A stretch of DNA of 64,000 bases, taken from NCBI GenBank assembly GCA_026913215.1, contig JAPTYK010000002.1:62001-126000 (forward strand), read 5' to 3'. The translations under genes were made by a program, and so were the position numbers. A model generated the notes under the pieces. The model was not told the DNA's origin. It searched no databases and saw only the letters and a program-made list of their open reading frames with translations. How positions within the stretch are numbered: the first letter of the stretch is position 1; each line of letters starts with the position of its first letter. Shown here piece by piece: positions 1 through 7,148 of this stretch. The stretch is from Streptomyces diastatochromogenes. GTDB taxonomy: Bacteria; Actinomycetota; Actinomycetes; Streptomycetales; Streptomycetaceae.

Positions 1-1
1 G

Positions 2-196
2 TCAGGCGGTCGGCCCAGTGCGGAGTCGACGCACGTCCCGCACGAGCGTGTATGAAGCGCCGAGGAAGATCACAGGTCCAGCCACGAGCCAGAGGACCGA
101 CGCCCCAGAGCGGTACTCACGGACAGCGAGAACGAGCAGCATCACGCTGACGAGAACACCGAAGGCCGAGATCAGAGCACTGATGCGTTGAGTCAC
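2..196 (-). CDS. small two-helix membrane protein (putative IS passenger)
   Basis: A 64-residue protein starting at a GTG codon, with two hydrophobic stretches (about residues 7-24 and 34-51) separated by a short basic loop and followed by an Arg-rich cytoplasmic tail. I recognise no family. Its start lies about 38 bases inside the right-hand inverted repeat of an IS5-type element (234-254), reading inward, the same position and orientation that the gene at 2528-3280 has in the next element. It may therefore be a passenger gene of an IS whose other end lies outside the window; that role is inference. Confidence 0.5.
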   Translation of the reverse strand: MTQRISALISAFGVLVSVMLLVLAVREYRSGASVLWLVAGPVIFLGASYTLVRDVRRLRTGPTA

Positions 197-233
197 GTGG
201 GCATCATCAACGATGACCTCGGCCAGCGGAAGT

Positions 234-254
234 GATCCAAACGAACCGGCCTAG
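234..254. repeat. right terminal inverted repeat of a further type-B IS copy, ending in CTAG
   Basis: Begins GATCC and ends CCTAG. It matches, in the same orientation, the right end at 3306-3326 and is the inverted counterpart of 1637-1657. Its inner side faces left, so it belongs to an element lying mostly upstream of the window. The terminal CTAG (251-254) is repeated at 1637-1640, on the far side of the element at 255-1636. Confidence 0.6.
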
Positions 255-269
255 GCAGTGTCCGGCGGA

Positions 270-803
270 TCAGGGACGGACCGGGAGGCGGTGGGCCGGG
301 GGTGATCCGTCGGCGGGGATGGAGCCTCGTTTGGCGAGGATCTCGCCTGTGTCGGCGAACTCCCAGTGGGTCGCATGCTTCCCATCCTTCAACGGCCATT
401 CGGCGCGGACGACAGGGCGGCTCAACAGGCTCTCGAACCAGCTGGCGCACCGCTTCGCGAGTTCCTCGACCGTGCCGGAGGCCCGGAAGAAGCCATGCTC
501 GGGTGACTTGTGAAGGTTGAAGAGCTGGTCGCAGACTTTCCCGGCCAGCACGTGTGTGCCGTAAAAGTGCACGGCCCACTCGCCGAGCACCAGTCGGCGT
601 GCCTCATCGAGAAGGCTGATATGGACGAGGAACGACGACTCGTCCTCGGGCCGTCCGACCTGGCTGGGAGCCCACGGCACCTGCCAATCAGCGGCTCGGG
701 CTCGCAGGGCTGCCAGGAAGGCGAGTTCGGTCTCGTCGAAGTCCCAGGGCTCCTCGCCGTACTCTTCCGGGTCCTCAAGCTCGAACCAGCGGTTGACGTC
801 CAC
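270..803 (-). CDS. hypothetical protein, putative IS passenger
   Basis: 177 residues from a GTG start. The sequence is acidic at the N-terminus (WFELEDPEEYGEEPWDFDE), with a mixed alpha/beta-looking body containing conserved-type aromatic residues and a short Arg/Pro tail. No signal peptide or membrane segment is visible and I recognise no family. The TGA stop (270-272) is formed within the terminal inverted repeat of the surrounding IS, and the gene lies between the 3' end of the transposase and that IS end, so it is either a passenger gene or an older gene trapped by IS rearrangement. Confidence 0.6.
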   Translation of the reverse strand: MDVNRWFELEDPEEYGEEPWDFDETELAFLAALRARAADWQVPWAPSQVGRPEDESSFLVHISLLDEARRLVLGEWAVHFYGTHVLAGKVCDQLFNLHKSPEHGFFRASGTVEELAKRCASWFESLLSRPVVRAEWPLKDGKHATHWEFADTGEILAKRGSIPADGSPPAHRLPVRP

Positions 804-852
804 AGGCAGATTTTAGAACCACAGGGTGCCCCGTAGATCACAGGCGGAGCCA

Positions 853-1592
853 TCAGCGGATTGCTGCGGTGGTGACGGTGCCGTGGAAGAGGTAGGCGTT
901 CTTGTCGTAGCGGGTGGCGACGGCGCGGGAGTTCTTGAGCCGGTTGATGGTGCGCTCGACCTCGTTGCGGCGTGAGCCGTATGCCTTGTCGCCGCCGAGG
1001 TGGCCGGGCCGGGTGCGGGGGCGTCCGCCCTGGGGGCGGGGGACGCGGATGCGTTCGAGGGCCTCGAACGTCTGCGGTGCGTCGCCCCACTGGCCGGGCG
1101 TGACCAGGAAGGCCATCGGCCGGCAGACGCCTTCGCCAGCGAGGTGGATCTTGCAGGTCGGGCCGCCCCGAGACCGTCCGAGTCCTTCGTCAGAACGGTG
1201 ATGCCGGGGCGTTGTCCTTTTTTCGGGATGCGAGGCTTCTTCTTTCGGGCGCCGGCGGCGTGCTGATGGGCACGGCAGGACGTCGAGTCGACGCTGACCA
1301 TGCTCCAGTCGATCCGGCCCGTGAGGTCGGCGTCGGCTCGGACGGCACGCAGGATCCGGTCCCACGTGCCGTCCACCGACCACCGCCGGTGCCGTTCACA
1401 GACCGTTTTCCAGCTGCCGAAACGCTCGGGAAGGTGCCGCCACGGTATGTCCGTCCGCACCCGGAACAAGATCCCGTCGATCACTCTGCGGTGGTCGTTC
1501 CACCGTCCGCCACGCTGTTCCGACGCCGGCAAGTGTGGCTCCAGCCGGACCCACTCGGCATTCGTCGGATCACCCTGCCCCATGCCAGACAC
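853..1592 (-). pseudogene. IS5-family transposase, -1 frameshift and internal deletion
   Basis: The first frame starts at 1592 and gives the N-terminal IS5-type domain (about residues 12-60) and the first catalytic Asp in SVDSTSCRAHQHAAG. At a run of six A (complement of 1218-1223) the reading moves to the -1 frame and continues GRSRGGPTCKIHLAGEG to a stop at 853. A -1 shift on a homopolymer is normal for this IS group. What is abnormal is the jump from GGDKAYGSRR to NEVERTINRL: family members have roughly 35-40 residues between the second Asp and the catalytic Glu motif, and these are missing in frame. The enzyme is probably inactive. Confidence 0.75.
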
Positions 1593-1677
1593 GACTAGCT
1601 GGCAATCCGACAGTCACATGATCCGCTGGAGACCGCCTAGACTGTTTCGTTTGGATCATCTGATCGTTGGTCTGGGC

Positions 1678-2576
1678 GTGCCGTTGACTGACACGCAGTG
1701 GGCGCGGATCGAGCCGTTGCTGCCAGACCGGACGCCGCAGCGGGGTGGCCGGTGGCGGGATCACCGTGAGGTGATCGATGCGATCGCCTGGAAGTTCCAG
1801 ACCGGATCGCAGTGGGTGCACCTGCCCGAGAAGTACGGGAACTGGAGGGGTGTCTACAACCGGCTGCGGATGTGGGCCATCGACGGTACGTGGGAACGGG
1901 TGTCCACCGCGCTCATCGCACAGGCCGACGCTGAGGAAGACCTCGGCTGGGCCGTCTCGGTCGACTCCACTGTCGTGCGGGCTCACCAGCACGCAGCCGG
2001 GGCCCGCAAAGGGGGGCCCCGGCCGGCGAGCCCGATGACAATGCCATCGGCCGGTCTCGCGGCGGACTGACCACGAAGATCCACCTCGCCTCCGATGCCC
2101 ACTGCCGACCACTGGCCTTCGTGCTCACCGCCGGACAGGCCGGTGACGCACCCGCCTTCGCTCACGTCATGGCCCGTCTCCGCGTGCCTCGGCGGCGAGG
2201 ACGTCCCCGTACCAGGCCGGACGTGGTCCTGGCCGACAAGGCGTACTCCTCCCGCGCGATCCGCGAGCACCTGCGCAAGCGCGGAATCCGGGCGGTCATC
2301 CCCGTTCCGGCCGATCAACGCGGCCACCGGCTGCGGCGCGGCAGTCGAGGTGGCAGACCACCCGCCTTCGACCGCGAGGCGTACAAGCAGCGCAATACCG
2401 TCGAGCGGTGCATCAACCGCTTGAAGCAGTGGCGTGGCATGGCCACCCGCTACGAAAAGACCGCAACCATCTACCTGGCCGGACTCTACGTCGCCGGCAT
2501 CTTTCTTTGGTCTGCCAGGCCCACGACTCAGGAGCAGGCGCGAGCCGCATCGTCCCAGGCGCCGGGGCTGCGGTAG
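1678..2576 (+). CDS. IS5-family DDE transposase made by -1 ribosomal frameshifting
   Basis: Starts at GTG 1678 (PLTDTQWARIEPLLPD follows). Frame one carries the N-terminal domain and the first Asp in SVDSTVVRAHQHAAG; it would stop at about 2070. A run of six G at 2011-2016 lets the ribosome slip to the -1 frame, which reads NAIGRSRGGLTTKIHLAS and on through the second Asp (VLADKAYSS) and the Glu motif (NTVERCINRLKQW). Length and all three catalytic residues agree with an active enzyme. The last about 15 residues run into the 3' end of the convergent gene. Confidence 0.85.
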
Positions 2577-3280
2577 TGGTTCTTGTGCCCGGCGGCGAGT
2601 ACGTGGCGCAGTTGGGCAAGGTGCTGGGTGTTCGGGGGGAGATCCAGCTGGTCAAGGATGGCCAGTGCGGCAGCCGGTTCCAGGTCGCCGTAGACGTCGT
2701 GGAAGCTCGTCAGGAGGCCGCGGAAGACGGCCGCGTGCAGGGCGGGAAGCCGCATGGCGGTGCGGTACGTCGGCTCCTTCACCGTCCAGCGCACCGGGCC
2801 TGAACATTCCAGAACGCTACGGGCTCGGCGGAGCAGGGCTTCCGATCGCTCGGCCACCACGCGGTCGATGTCGTTGCCGAGCACCTCGGCGAAGGCCGTC
2901 GCGGAAGTGGTGTGGTCCTCGAACCAGTCCACCCACAGCGAGTAGGTGACGGCCTCGGCGTCCCGGTCCGCCTCCAGCCGCTGACGGTAGCCGTCCCACA
3001 GCGCGTCGGCCGGCAGGGGGCACTCCGCGTCGTCGTTCGCGAACCGGATCTCGCACGTGACCCAGTAGTCGTCGAGGAGGTCCAGCAGCCCGAAGGCCAA
3101 CCGCAGCTGGTCGGCTGCATCCAGGTCTTCGGCGAACACATCGCCGGCCCAGGAGTGCGCCACCTGGTTGGCGGTGAGCAACACGTCCGGCTTCTCGTCG
3201 CTCACCCACCCGTCGCGCACCTGGCGGATGCCCTGATCCGCCAGCCAACGCCGCGCTGCTTCCTCGGCTTGCATCTCCAC
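2528..3280 (-). CDS. hypothetical protein, putative IS passenger
   Basis: 250 residues, acidic, soluble, Trp-rich (for example YWVTCEIRF, LWVDWFEDH), no signal peptide. I recognise no domain. It starts at GTG 3280, or at ATG 3274, 26 bases inside the right IS end, with a possible -10 box near 3291, and its 3' end overlaps the transposase coding frame by 49 bases. The gene is wholly inside the type-B element, so it would move with it. Confidence 0.65.
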   Translation of the reverse strand: MEMQAEEAARRWLADQGIRQVRDGWVSDEKPDVLLTANQVAHSWAGDVFAEDLDAADQLRLAFGLLDLLDDYWVTCEIRFANDDAECPLPADALWDGYRQRLEADRDAEAVTYSLWVDWFEDHTTSATAFAEVLGNDIDRVVAERSEALLRRARSVLECSGPVRWTVKEPTYRTAMRLPALHAAVFRGLLTSFHDVYGDLEPAAALAILDQLDLPPNTQHLAQLRHVLAAGHKNHYRSPGAWDDAARACS

Positions 3281-3322
3281 TCGGGAAGTATGACAAGCCT
3301 CGCAAGATCCGAACGAAATGGC

Positions 3323-4411
3323 CTAGTCCTCGTCGCCCTCGTCCTCGTCGCCCTCGTCCTCATCGCCCTCGAAGAAGTCGCCGATCTCGTCGACCACCTC
3401 GGCCGCGACCATGCCGCCGACGACGCCGACGGCGAGACCGGCCGCACCCGCCGCGATCGCGGTGCCCATGCCCGGACCGGAGCGGTGGCCGTGCTCGTCG
3501 TGGTGGCCGCCGTGGTGGTGGTCATTGTGGCCGTGGGATTCGTACGGGGCGTGGGATTCGTACGAGGAGTGTGCTCCGTGTGTGGAGTGAGCTCCGTACG
3601 AGGAGTGAGCTCCGTACGAGGAATGTGCTCCGTACGAGGCGCGGTGTTCGACGAGTCGGCGGATCCAGCCGTCGACCTCGGCGTTCCAGTCGGTCTGCTC
3701 GACGCCGTGGTGGCTGACGGTGTAGCGGGCGAGGGTGTCGTGGCCTTCGGAGAAGAAGCCGCCGCGCTTGTCGGCCTCCAGGATCACTTCGAGGCCGGCG
3801 GGCCCGGCCAGGAAGGTCACCTCGATCTCGTTGACCTGGTGGGCGTACTGGGGGGAGGGGGCGAGCTCGATCTCCTGGTAGAAGGGCAGCTGCTGCCCCG
3901 TCCCCCGGATGTGTCCGAGTTCCAGGTCGGCCGATTTGAAGCCGAAGCCCAGTTGGCCGAGGGCTTCGAGGATCGCCTCCTGCGCGGGCAGGGGGCGGAC
4001 GGCCAGCGGGTCCATGTCGCCCTTGTCCTTCGCTCCGGCGACGCCGAGTTCGGTGCGTACGCCGAGGGTGATTCCGAGGCCCTGCCCGTACAGCTCGGTG
4101 ATGGGCGTCTCCCACGGCAGGGGGAGGGAGAAGGGGACGGTGCGCAGTTCGCCTTCCGACAGGCGGAAGTTGCCGCCCGCCACGTACTGGTGGAAGACGA
4201 CCGTGCCCTCCGACTCGCCGTCGTCGTGCTCCGCCTCGACCCGGGCCACGAGCTCCAGGGTGATGTGCTCGACGGTGAAGTCGGCGCTGCCGCCCTTCAA
4301 GTGCACCTGACCGCTCAGGACGCCGCCGGGTGTCACCGCTCCGGGATCCAGCACGGTGTCCACCGAGGGACCTCCTACTCCGAGCGAGCCGAGCAGACGC
4401 TTGAACACCAT
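3323..4411 (-). CDS. Spo0M-like sporulation-control protein with His-rich and acidic tail
   Basis: Residues 1-about 245 match the SpoOM family (arrestin-like beta-sandwich; opening MVFKRLLGSLGVGGPSVDTVL), which in Bacillus influences entry into sporulation. The C-terminal part is unusual: a Ser/Tyr/Gly/His repeat (YGAHSSYGAHSS), a His cluster (HNDHHHGGHHDEHGH) that could bind metal, a glycine-zipper hydrophobic stretch (IAAGAAGLAVGVVGGMVAA) and a GDEDE repeat tail. The stop TAG lies in the CTAG target of the adjoining IS, so a few native residues may have been lost. A GGAG site precedes ATG 4411, and a palindrome at 4471-4488 sits in the promoter region. Confidence 0.85.
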   Translation of the reverse strand: MVFKRLLGSLGVGGPSVDTVLDPGAVTPGGVLSGQVHLKGGSADFTVEHITLELVARVEAEHDDGESEGTVVFHQYVAGGNFRLSEGELRTVPFSLPLPWETPITELYGQGLGITLGVRTELGVAGAKDKGDMDPLAVRPLPAQEAILEALGQLGFGFKSADLELGHIRGTGQQLPFYQEIELAPSPQYAHQVNEIEVTFLAGPAGLEVILEADKRGGFFSEGHDTLARYTVSHHGVEQTDWNAEVDGWIRRLVEHRASYGAHSSYGAHSSYGAHSTHGAHSSYESHAPYESHGHNDHHHGGHHDEHGHRSGPGMGTAIAAGAAGLAVGVVGGMVAAEVVDEIGDFFEGDEDEGDEDEGDED

Positions 4412-4470
4412 GGGTGTTCACTCCTTCACATAGCCGGTGTGGTCAGCACGTGGCCGGATGGACTTCCGGC

Positions 4471-4488
4471 ATCTACATGCGTGTAGAA
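4471..4488. promoter_or_regulatory. palindromic operator candidate upstream of spo0M-like gene
   Basis: ATCTACA-TGCG-TGTAGAA: arms TCTACA/TGTAGA with a four-base spacer. An almost identical site lies at 4973-4990 in front of the next gene, with a similar flank (TTATGC or TTATTC-like bases followed by CACCC on the outer side). Two copies before two separate transcription units suggest one regulator. The regulator is not identifiable here. Confidence 0.55.
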
Positions 4489-4638
4489 GCATAAGGGTGG
4501 ACGGCCAACTCGCTTCCGGCTGTGCGTGGGTGGGGTGTGCACATTCGGCCAGTGGTGCGGCCTCCGGGGGAAGGGGGTGGACGATGCGGACCGGGGCATC
4601 GGGCGGAGGACGCCGAGCCGCCGTCGGCGGCTGCGGAC

Positions 4639-4663
4639 GTCGGCGCCCGGAGCGGGCGCCGAC
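4639..4663 (-). terminator. GC-rich hairpin terminator
   Basis: GTCGGCGCCCG / CGGGCGCCGAC, an 11-base perfect stem with a three-base loop, just downstream of the stop codon of 4676-4897. Confidence 0.6.
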
Positions 4664-4675
4664 GGGGTCACCGGA

Positions 4676-4897
4676 CTACTTGGCGACGGAGCCGAGCTCG
4701 GCGAGCGCCTGGGCCCAGCGCACGTACTTCAGGTTTGCCAGGTCGGCGACCGTCTTGACTCCGAACGCCTCCTGGAGCAGCTCGCCGTCCCGGTCGGACA
4801 CGCCCTTGAGGGCGGCGACGGGAGCCGCGAGGATTTCCGACAGGCTCTTGTCCGCCCACGCGTTGTCCAGCACCTTGCTCAGGTCGATCGAAGTCAT
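4676..4897 (-). CDS. small helix-hairpin-helix-like protein
   Basis: 73 residues. The centre, AALKGVSDRDGELLQEAFGV followed by KTVADLANLKYVRWAQAL, has the G-[VI]-x(6)-L...GV-K-T-V-x-D-L pattern of helix-hairpin-helix folds that bind DNA non-specifically or dock to partners. An Ile/Leu-rich N-terminal helix precedes it. It has its own promoter palindrome (4973-4990), a GGAGG-type ribosome site (complement of 4901-4907) and a terminator, so it is monocistronic and probably co-regulated with the spo0M-like gene. Function unknown. Confidence 0.75.
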   Translation of the reverse strand: MTSIDLSKVLDNAWADKSLSEILAAPVAALKGVSDRDGELLQEAFGVKTVADLANLKYVRWAQALAELGSVAK

Positions 4898-4972
4898 GAC
4901 GCCCTCCAGAGATGTCGAATCGAACGAGAGGTCGGGTCGGCTCGCCCGTGTGGGGGCGGGTCGACCCGGAAT

Positions 4973-4990
4973 TTCTACACCACTGTAGAA
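4973..4990. promoter_or_regulatory. second copy of the palindromic operator
   Basis: TTCTACA-CCAC-TGTAGAA, perfect seven-base arms. It lies about 75 bases upstream of the start of 4676-4897. See 4471-4488 for the partner site. Confidence 0.6.
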
Positions 4991-5387
4991 GAATAGGGGG
5001 TGGGTGCCAACGGAAGCGCGCCGTAAGGCCCTTCGGTTGCTTCTGGAAGGCCGACCCGCCCCGGCGGCATCCGCCTGGGATAGGTTGATGATTCACATCT
5101 GCAAGGGGGTGCGGCGGTGGCCGGTCTTGGTTCGGACGTCATGTTCCTGGGGGAGGGCGGAGCGTCTGCTCGGCCCGGCAGACCGAGCTCATCCGCACCT
5201 CTCGCCCGACCTGGAGCGGGGTCGGCCGCGTAGCGACGAGGGCCGTCCTCGTCGGCGTCGCTGGCGCGAGCGGAGGGCGGCGGTCGGAGGGGGTGGGGAG
5301 TACGGAGAAAATACAGAAACCGTGCAGCCTCCTCCGCGACGTTGGTCCTGCGACCCCGTGACCAGGGGTCGGTGGAGAGGAGCGAGC
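4991..5387. other. intergenic, no gene seen
   Basis: No supported coding sequence. A hairpin GACGAGG-GCCGT-CCTCGTC near 5237-5255 and a TAGGTT box near 5081 could be terminator and promoter parts. A GAGAGG ribosome site ends the region. Confidence 0.4.
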
Positions 5388-6005
5388 ATGGGGACAGCGC
5401 GGGATGCTGTACTCGACTACGCGGCGGGCACCTTACGGCTGCTGCCCGGCCAGACCGCGGTGACGTCCGCCGTGCTTCAGGGGCCGCCCGCCGCGCTGCT
5501 GGAGCGGATTCCGCAGCTGGTGCGTGGTTTCGCGGGGGAACGGACCGACAGTGGGGCCCTGTTCCGTGCGGCGGCGGGGCTGCCGGGGGAGACGGTCGTC
5601 CAGGGCCGGGACGCCGGGGTGGACTCCGGGGAGGACCACGGGGTGGAGGACGACGGGCGTGGCTGTGCGTTGGTGCAGTCCCTGCCCGCGTTGAGCCGGG
5701 AGTCGGTGGGCGGGGTGATGGCCTCCCGTGCGGACCGGCTCACCGAGGCCGCTGACCGGCTGCATTGGGAGTTGGCCGAGAGCGGAGGTCCCTCCGGGGC
5801 GGTCGTCGAGGGTCCCGCCGCCGGGCGCCTCGCGGCCCGGTACGCGCTCTGTTACGCCGGGGCTGCCTTCCTCTGGCTGTGGCGGGCGGCCGGGGAGAGC
5901 TGCCCGGAGTGGATGTACGAGGCCGTGGACGTCGTCCTGACGGCGCTGGGCGACCCCGTTCTCGTGTCGGACGTCCCGGCCGCGCTCGCCCTGCTTCCCG
6001 TCTGA
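5388..6005 (+). CDS. hypothetical protein
   Basis: 205 residues from ATG 5388, preceded by GGAGAGG. The start is chosen because the sequence becomes protein-like only from MGTARDAVLDYAAGTLRLLP. It is Ala/Leu-rich and mostly helical in appearance, with an Asp/Gly-rich linker (about residues 80-95). The pattern YALCYAGAAFLWLWRAA resembles the helical C-terminus of acyl-CoA dehydrogenase-like proteins, but no active-site motif is visible, so no function is claimed. It ends directly before the minisatellite at 6011. Confidence 0.6.
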   Translation: MGTARDAVLDYAAGTLRLLPGQTAVTSAVLQGPPAALLERIPQLVRGFAGERTDSGALFRAAAGLPGETVVQGRDAGVDSGEDHGVEDDGRGCALVQSLPALSRESVGGVMASRADRLTEAADRLHWELAESGGPSGAVVEGPAAGRLAARYALCYAGAAFLWLWRAAGESCPEWMYEAVDVVLTALGDPVLVSDVPAALALLPV

Positions 6006-6010
6006 CGCCG

Positions 6011-6230
6011 ACGACCGCCGACGACCGCCCACGACCGCCCACGACCGCCGACGACCGCCGACGACCGCCGACGACCGCCGACGACCGCCCACGACCGCCC
6101 ACGACCGCCGACGACCGCCCACGACCGCCGACGACCGCCCACGACCGCCGACGACCGCCCACGACCGCCCACGACCGCCCACGACCGCCGACGACCGCCG
6201 ACGACCGCCGACGACCGCCGACGATTGCCG
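6011..6230. repeat. 10-bp minisatellite, 22 units
   Basis: Twenty-two head-to-tail copies of ACGACCGCC[G/C] with no length variation; the last unit has TT for CC at positions five and six. The only frequent change is the final G or C, in the order g c c g g g g c c g c g c g c c c g g g g. It fills the gap between two convergent genes. A 10-base unit is close to the helical repeat of DNA and cannot be an in-frame coding repeat. Confidence 0.95.
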
Positions 6231-6240
6231 GCCGTCGGGT

Positions 6241-7000
6241 TCAGGCGGCGAGTTCCCCCGTCAGGACCTGCTGGAAGGTGCGGGTCAGGAGCGGGCCGGG
6301 GTCGACGCCCAGTCGGTCGGCGAGCAGCTCGCGGCCGGAGTGGAACTGGAGCAGGGCCGCGGCGGGCTGGCCCGCGCGGCACTGGGCGGTCATCAGCAGG
6401 CAGCGGAAGCGCTCGCGCAGCGGGTACCGGGCCACCAGGCCGGTCAGTTCGGCGAGCAGGCCGTGCGGCAGTCCGGTGGCGAGCTCCGCCTCGGCCCGGT
6501 CCTCCAGGGCCGTCAGCCGGGCCTCCTCCAGCCAGGGGCGCTCCTCCTGGGCCAGGTGTTCGGTGGTGTCGGCGAGGGCCTCGCCCTGCCAGAGGTCGAG
6601 CGCGGAGCGCAGGACGGCGGCGGCCGTCGCGCGTCGCCCTCCCGCAGCAGTGTGCCGCCGAGGGCGGCGCGTTCCGCGAACAGGCGGTGATCGCAGGACA
6701 GCTGTCCCGGGTGGCCGACAGGCGGTAGCCGCTGCCCACCCGTTCCAGCCGGGCGGCCCCGTCGAGCGGGGTGCGCAGCCGGGAGGCGTAGGTGTGCAGC
6801 TGGGCGACGGCGCGGGCCGGGGGGCGCTCGCCCCACAGGACACGGATCAGCCGGCTGTCGGGAACGACTCGCCCCTCGGCGAGCAGCAGTGCGGCGAGGA
6901 CCGTACGGGGCTTCGCGCCGCCCAGGGCGTTCTCCGCGTCCCCCGCCCCGGCCCGGATGCGGACCGGTCCGAGCAGCGCGGTCTCCAGGAAAGGCGTCAT
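6241..7000 (-). pseudogene. SARP-family transcriptional activator (winged helix + BTAD), two frame breaks
   Basis: The start MTPFLETALLGPVRIRAG is typical of the OmpR-type winged-helix domain of SARP regulators, followed by the BTAD helices (ALADTTEHLAQEERPWLEEA through LGVDPGPLLTRTFQQVL). The full length, about 250 residues, fits a small SARP. The frame is lost near 6704 and again near 6625; in both places one missing base in a C or G run restores the expected sequence (GYRLS...RDQLSCDH and DARRAAAVLRS). The gene may well be intact in the organism. It is divergent from the larger SARP at 7149. Confidence 0.7.
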
Positions 7001-7034
7001 GGGGAGCGACCGTAGGCGAACGGTCCATTCTCCC

Positions 7035-7052
7035 GATATCGGCTGCTTATCG
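7035..7052 (-). promoter_or_regulatory. candidate SARP-type direct repeats in the divergent regulator promoter
   Basis: On the minus strand CGATAAG (7052-7046) and CGATATC (7041-7035) start 11 bases apart, the spacing of heptamer repeats bound by SARP proteins. A related pair, GATAACG and GATAAGG, also 11 apart, lies before the small peptide gene (10841-10824). Confidence 0.4.
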
Positions 7053-7148
7053 GCGGTCCGGGCCCCCTTCGGACGGGGCCCTTCCCCTCTGTCGGACCCG
7101 CTCCCCAGACATTATGATCATGACAACTTTCAGGGAGGGGGGCCCGGG

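Larger units (their letters stand above)
255..1636 (-). mobile_element. IS5-family insertion sequence, type A, 1382 bp, flanked by CTAG duplication
   Basis: The ends are inverted repeats: 15 of 18 bases match between 255-272 and the complement of 1619-1636, each running inward to GCGGATCA. Both ends abut CTAG (251-254 and 1637-1640), as expected for an IS5-group element that duplicates a YTAR-type target. It contains a frameshifted DDE transposase (853-1592) and, downstream on the same strand, an unrelated gene (270-803) whose stop codon lies inside the left repeat. The insertion sits at the junction of two type-B ends. Confidence 0.7.
1637..3326 (+). mobile_element. IS5-family insertion sequence, type B, with passenger gene
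   Basis: Bounded by CTAG at 1637-1640 and 3323-3326. Just inside are inverted repeats (1637-1657 and complement of 3306-3326, 17 of 21 bases matching, running inward to GGATC). It holds an intact-looking programmed-frameshift transposase (1678-2576) and a convergent 250-residue gene (2528-3280). A normal element of this group ends shortly after the transposase, so the extra 0.75 kb before the right end is the notable part. The right CTAG supplies the TAG stop codon of the spo0M-like gene. Confidence 0.7.

Noticed and set aside
2095..2424. Separate gene in the third frame of the type-B transposase
   Set aside because: It only overlaps the catalytic frame; the protein has no conserved content.
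4471..4990. BlaI/CopY-type operator (TACA-N2-TGTA)
   Set aside because: The arms are similar but the spacer is four bases in both copies, and no BlaI-like gene is nearby.
6011..6230. CRISPR array
   Set aside because: Units are contiguous 10-mers with no spacers and no cas genes are near.
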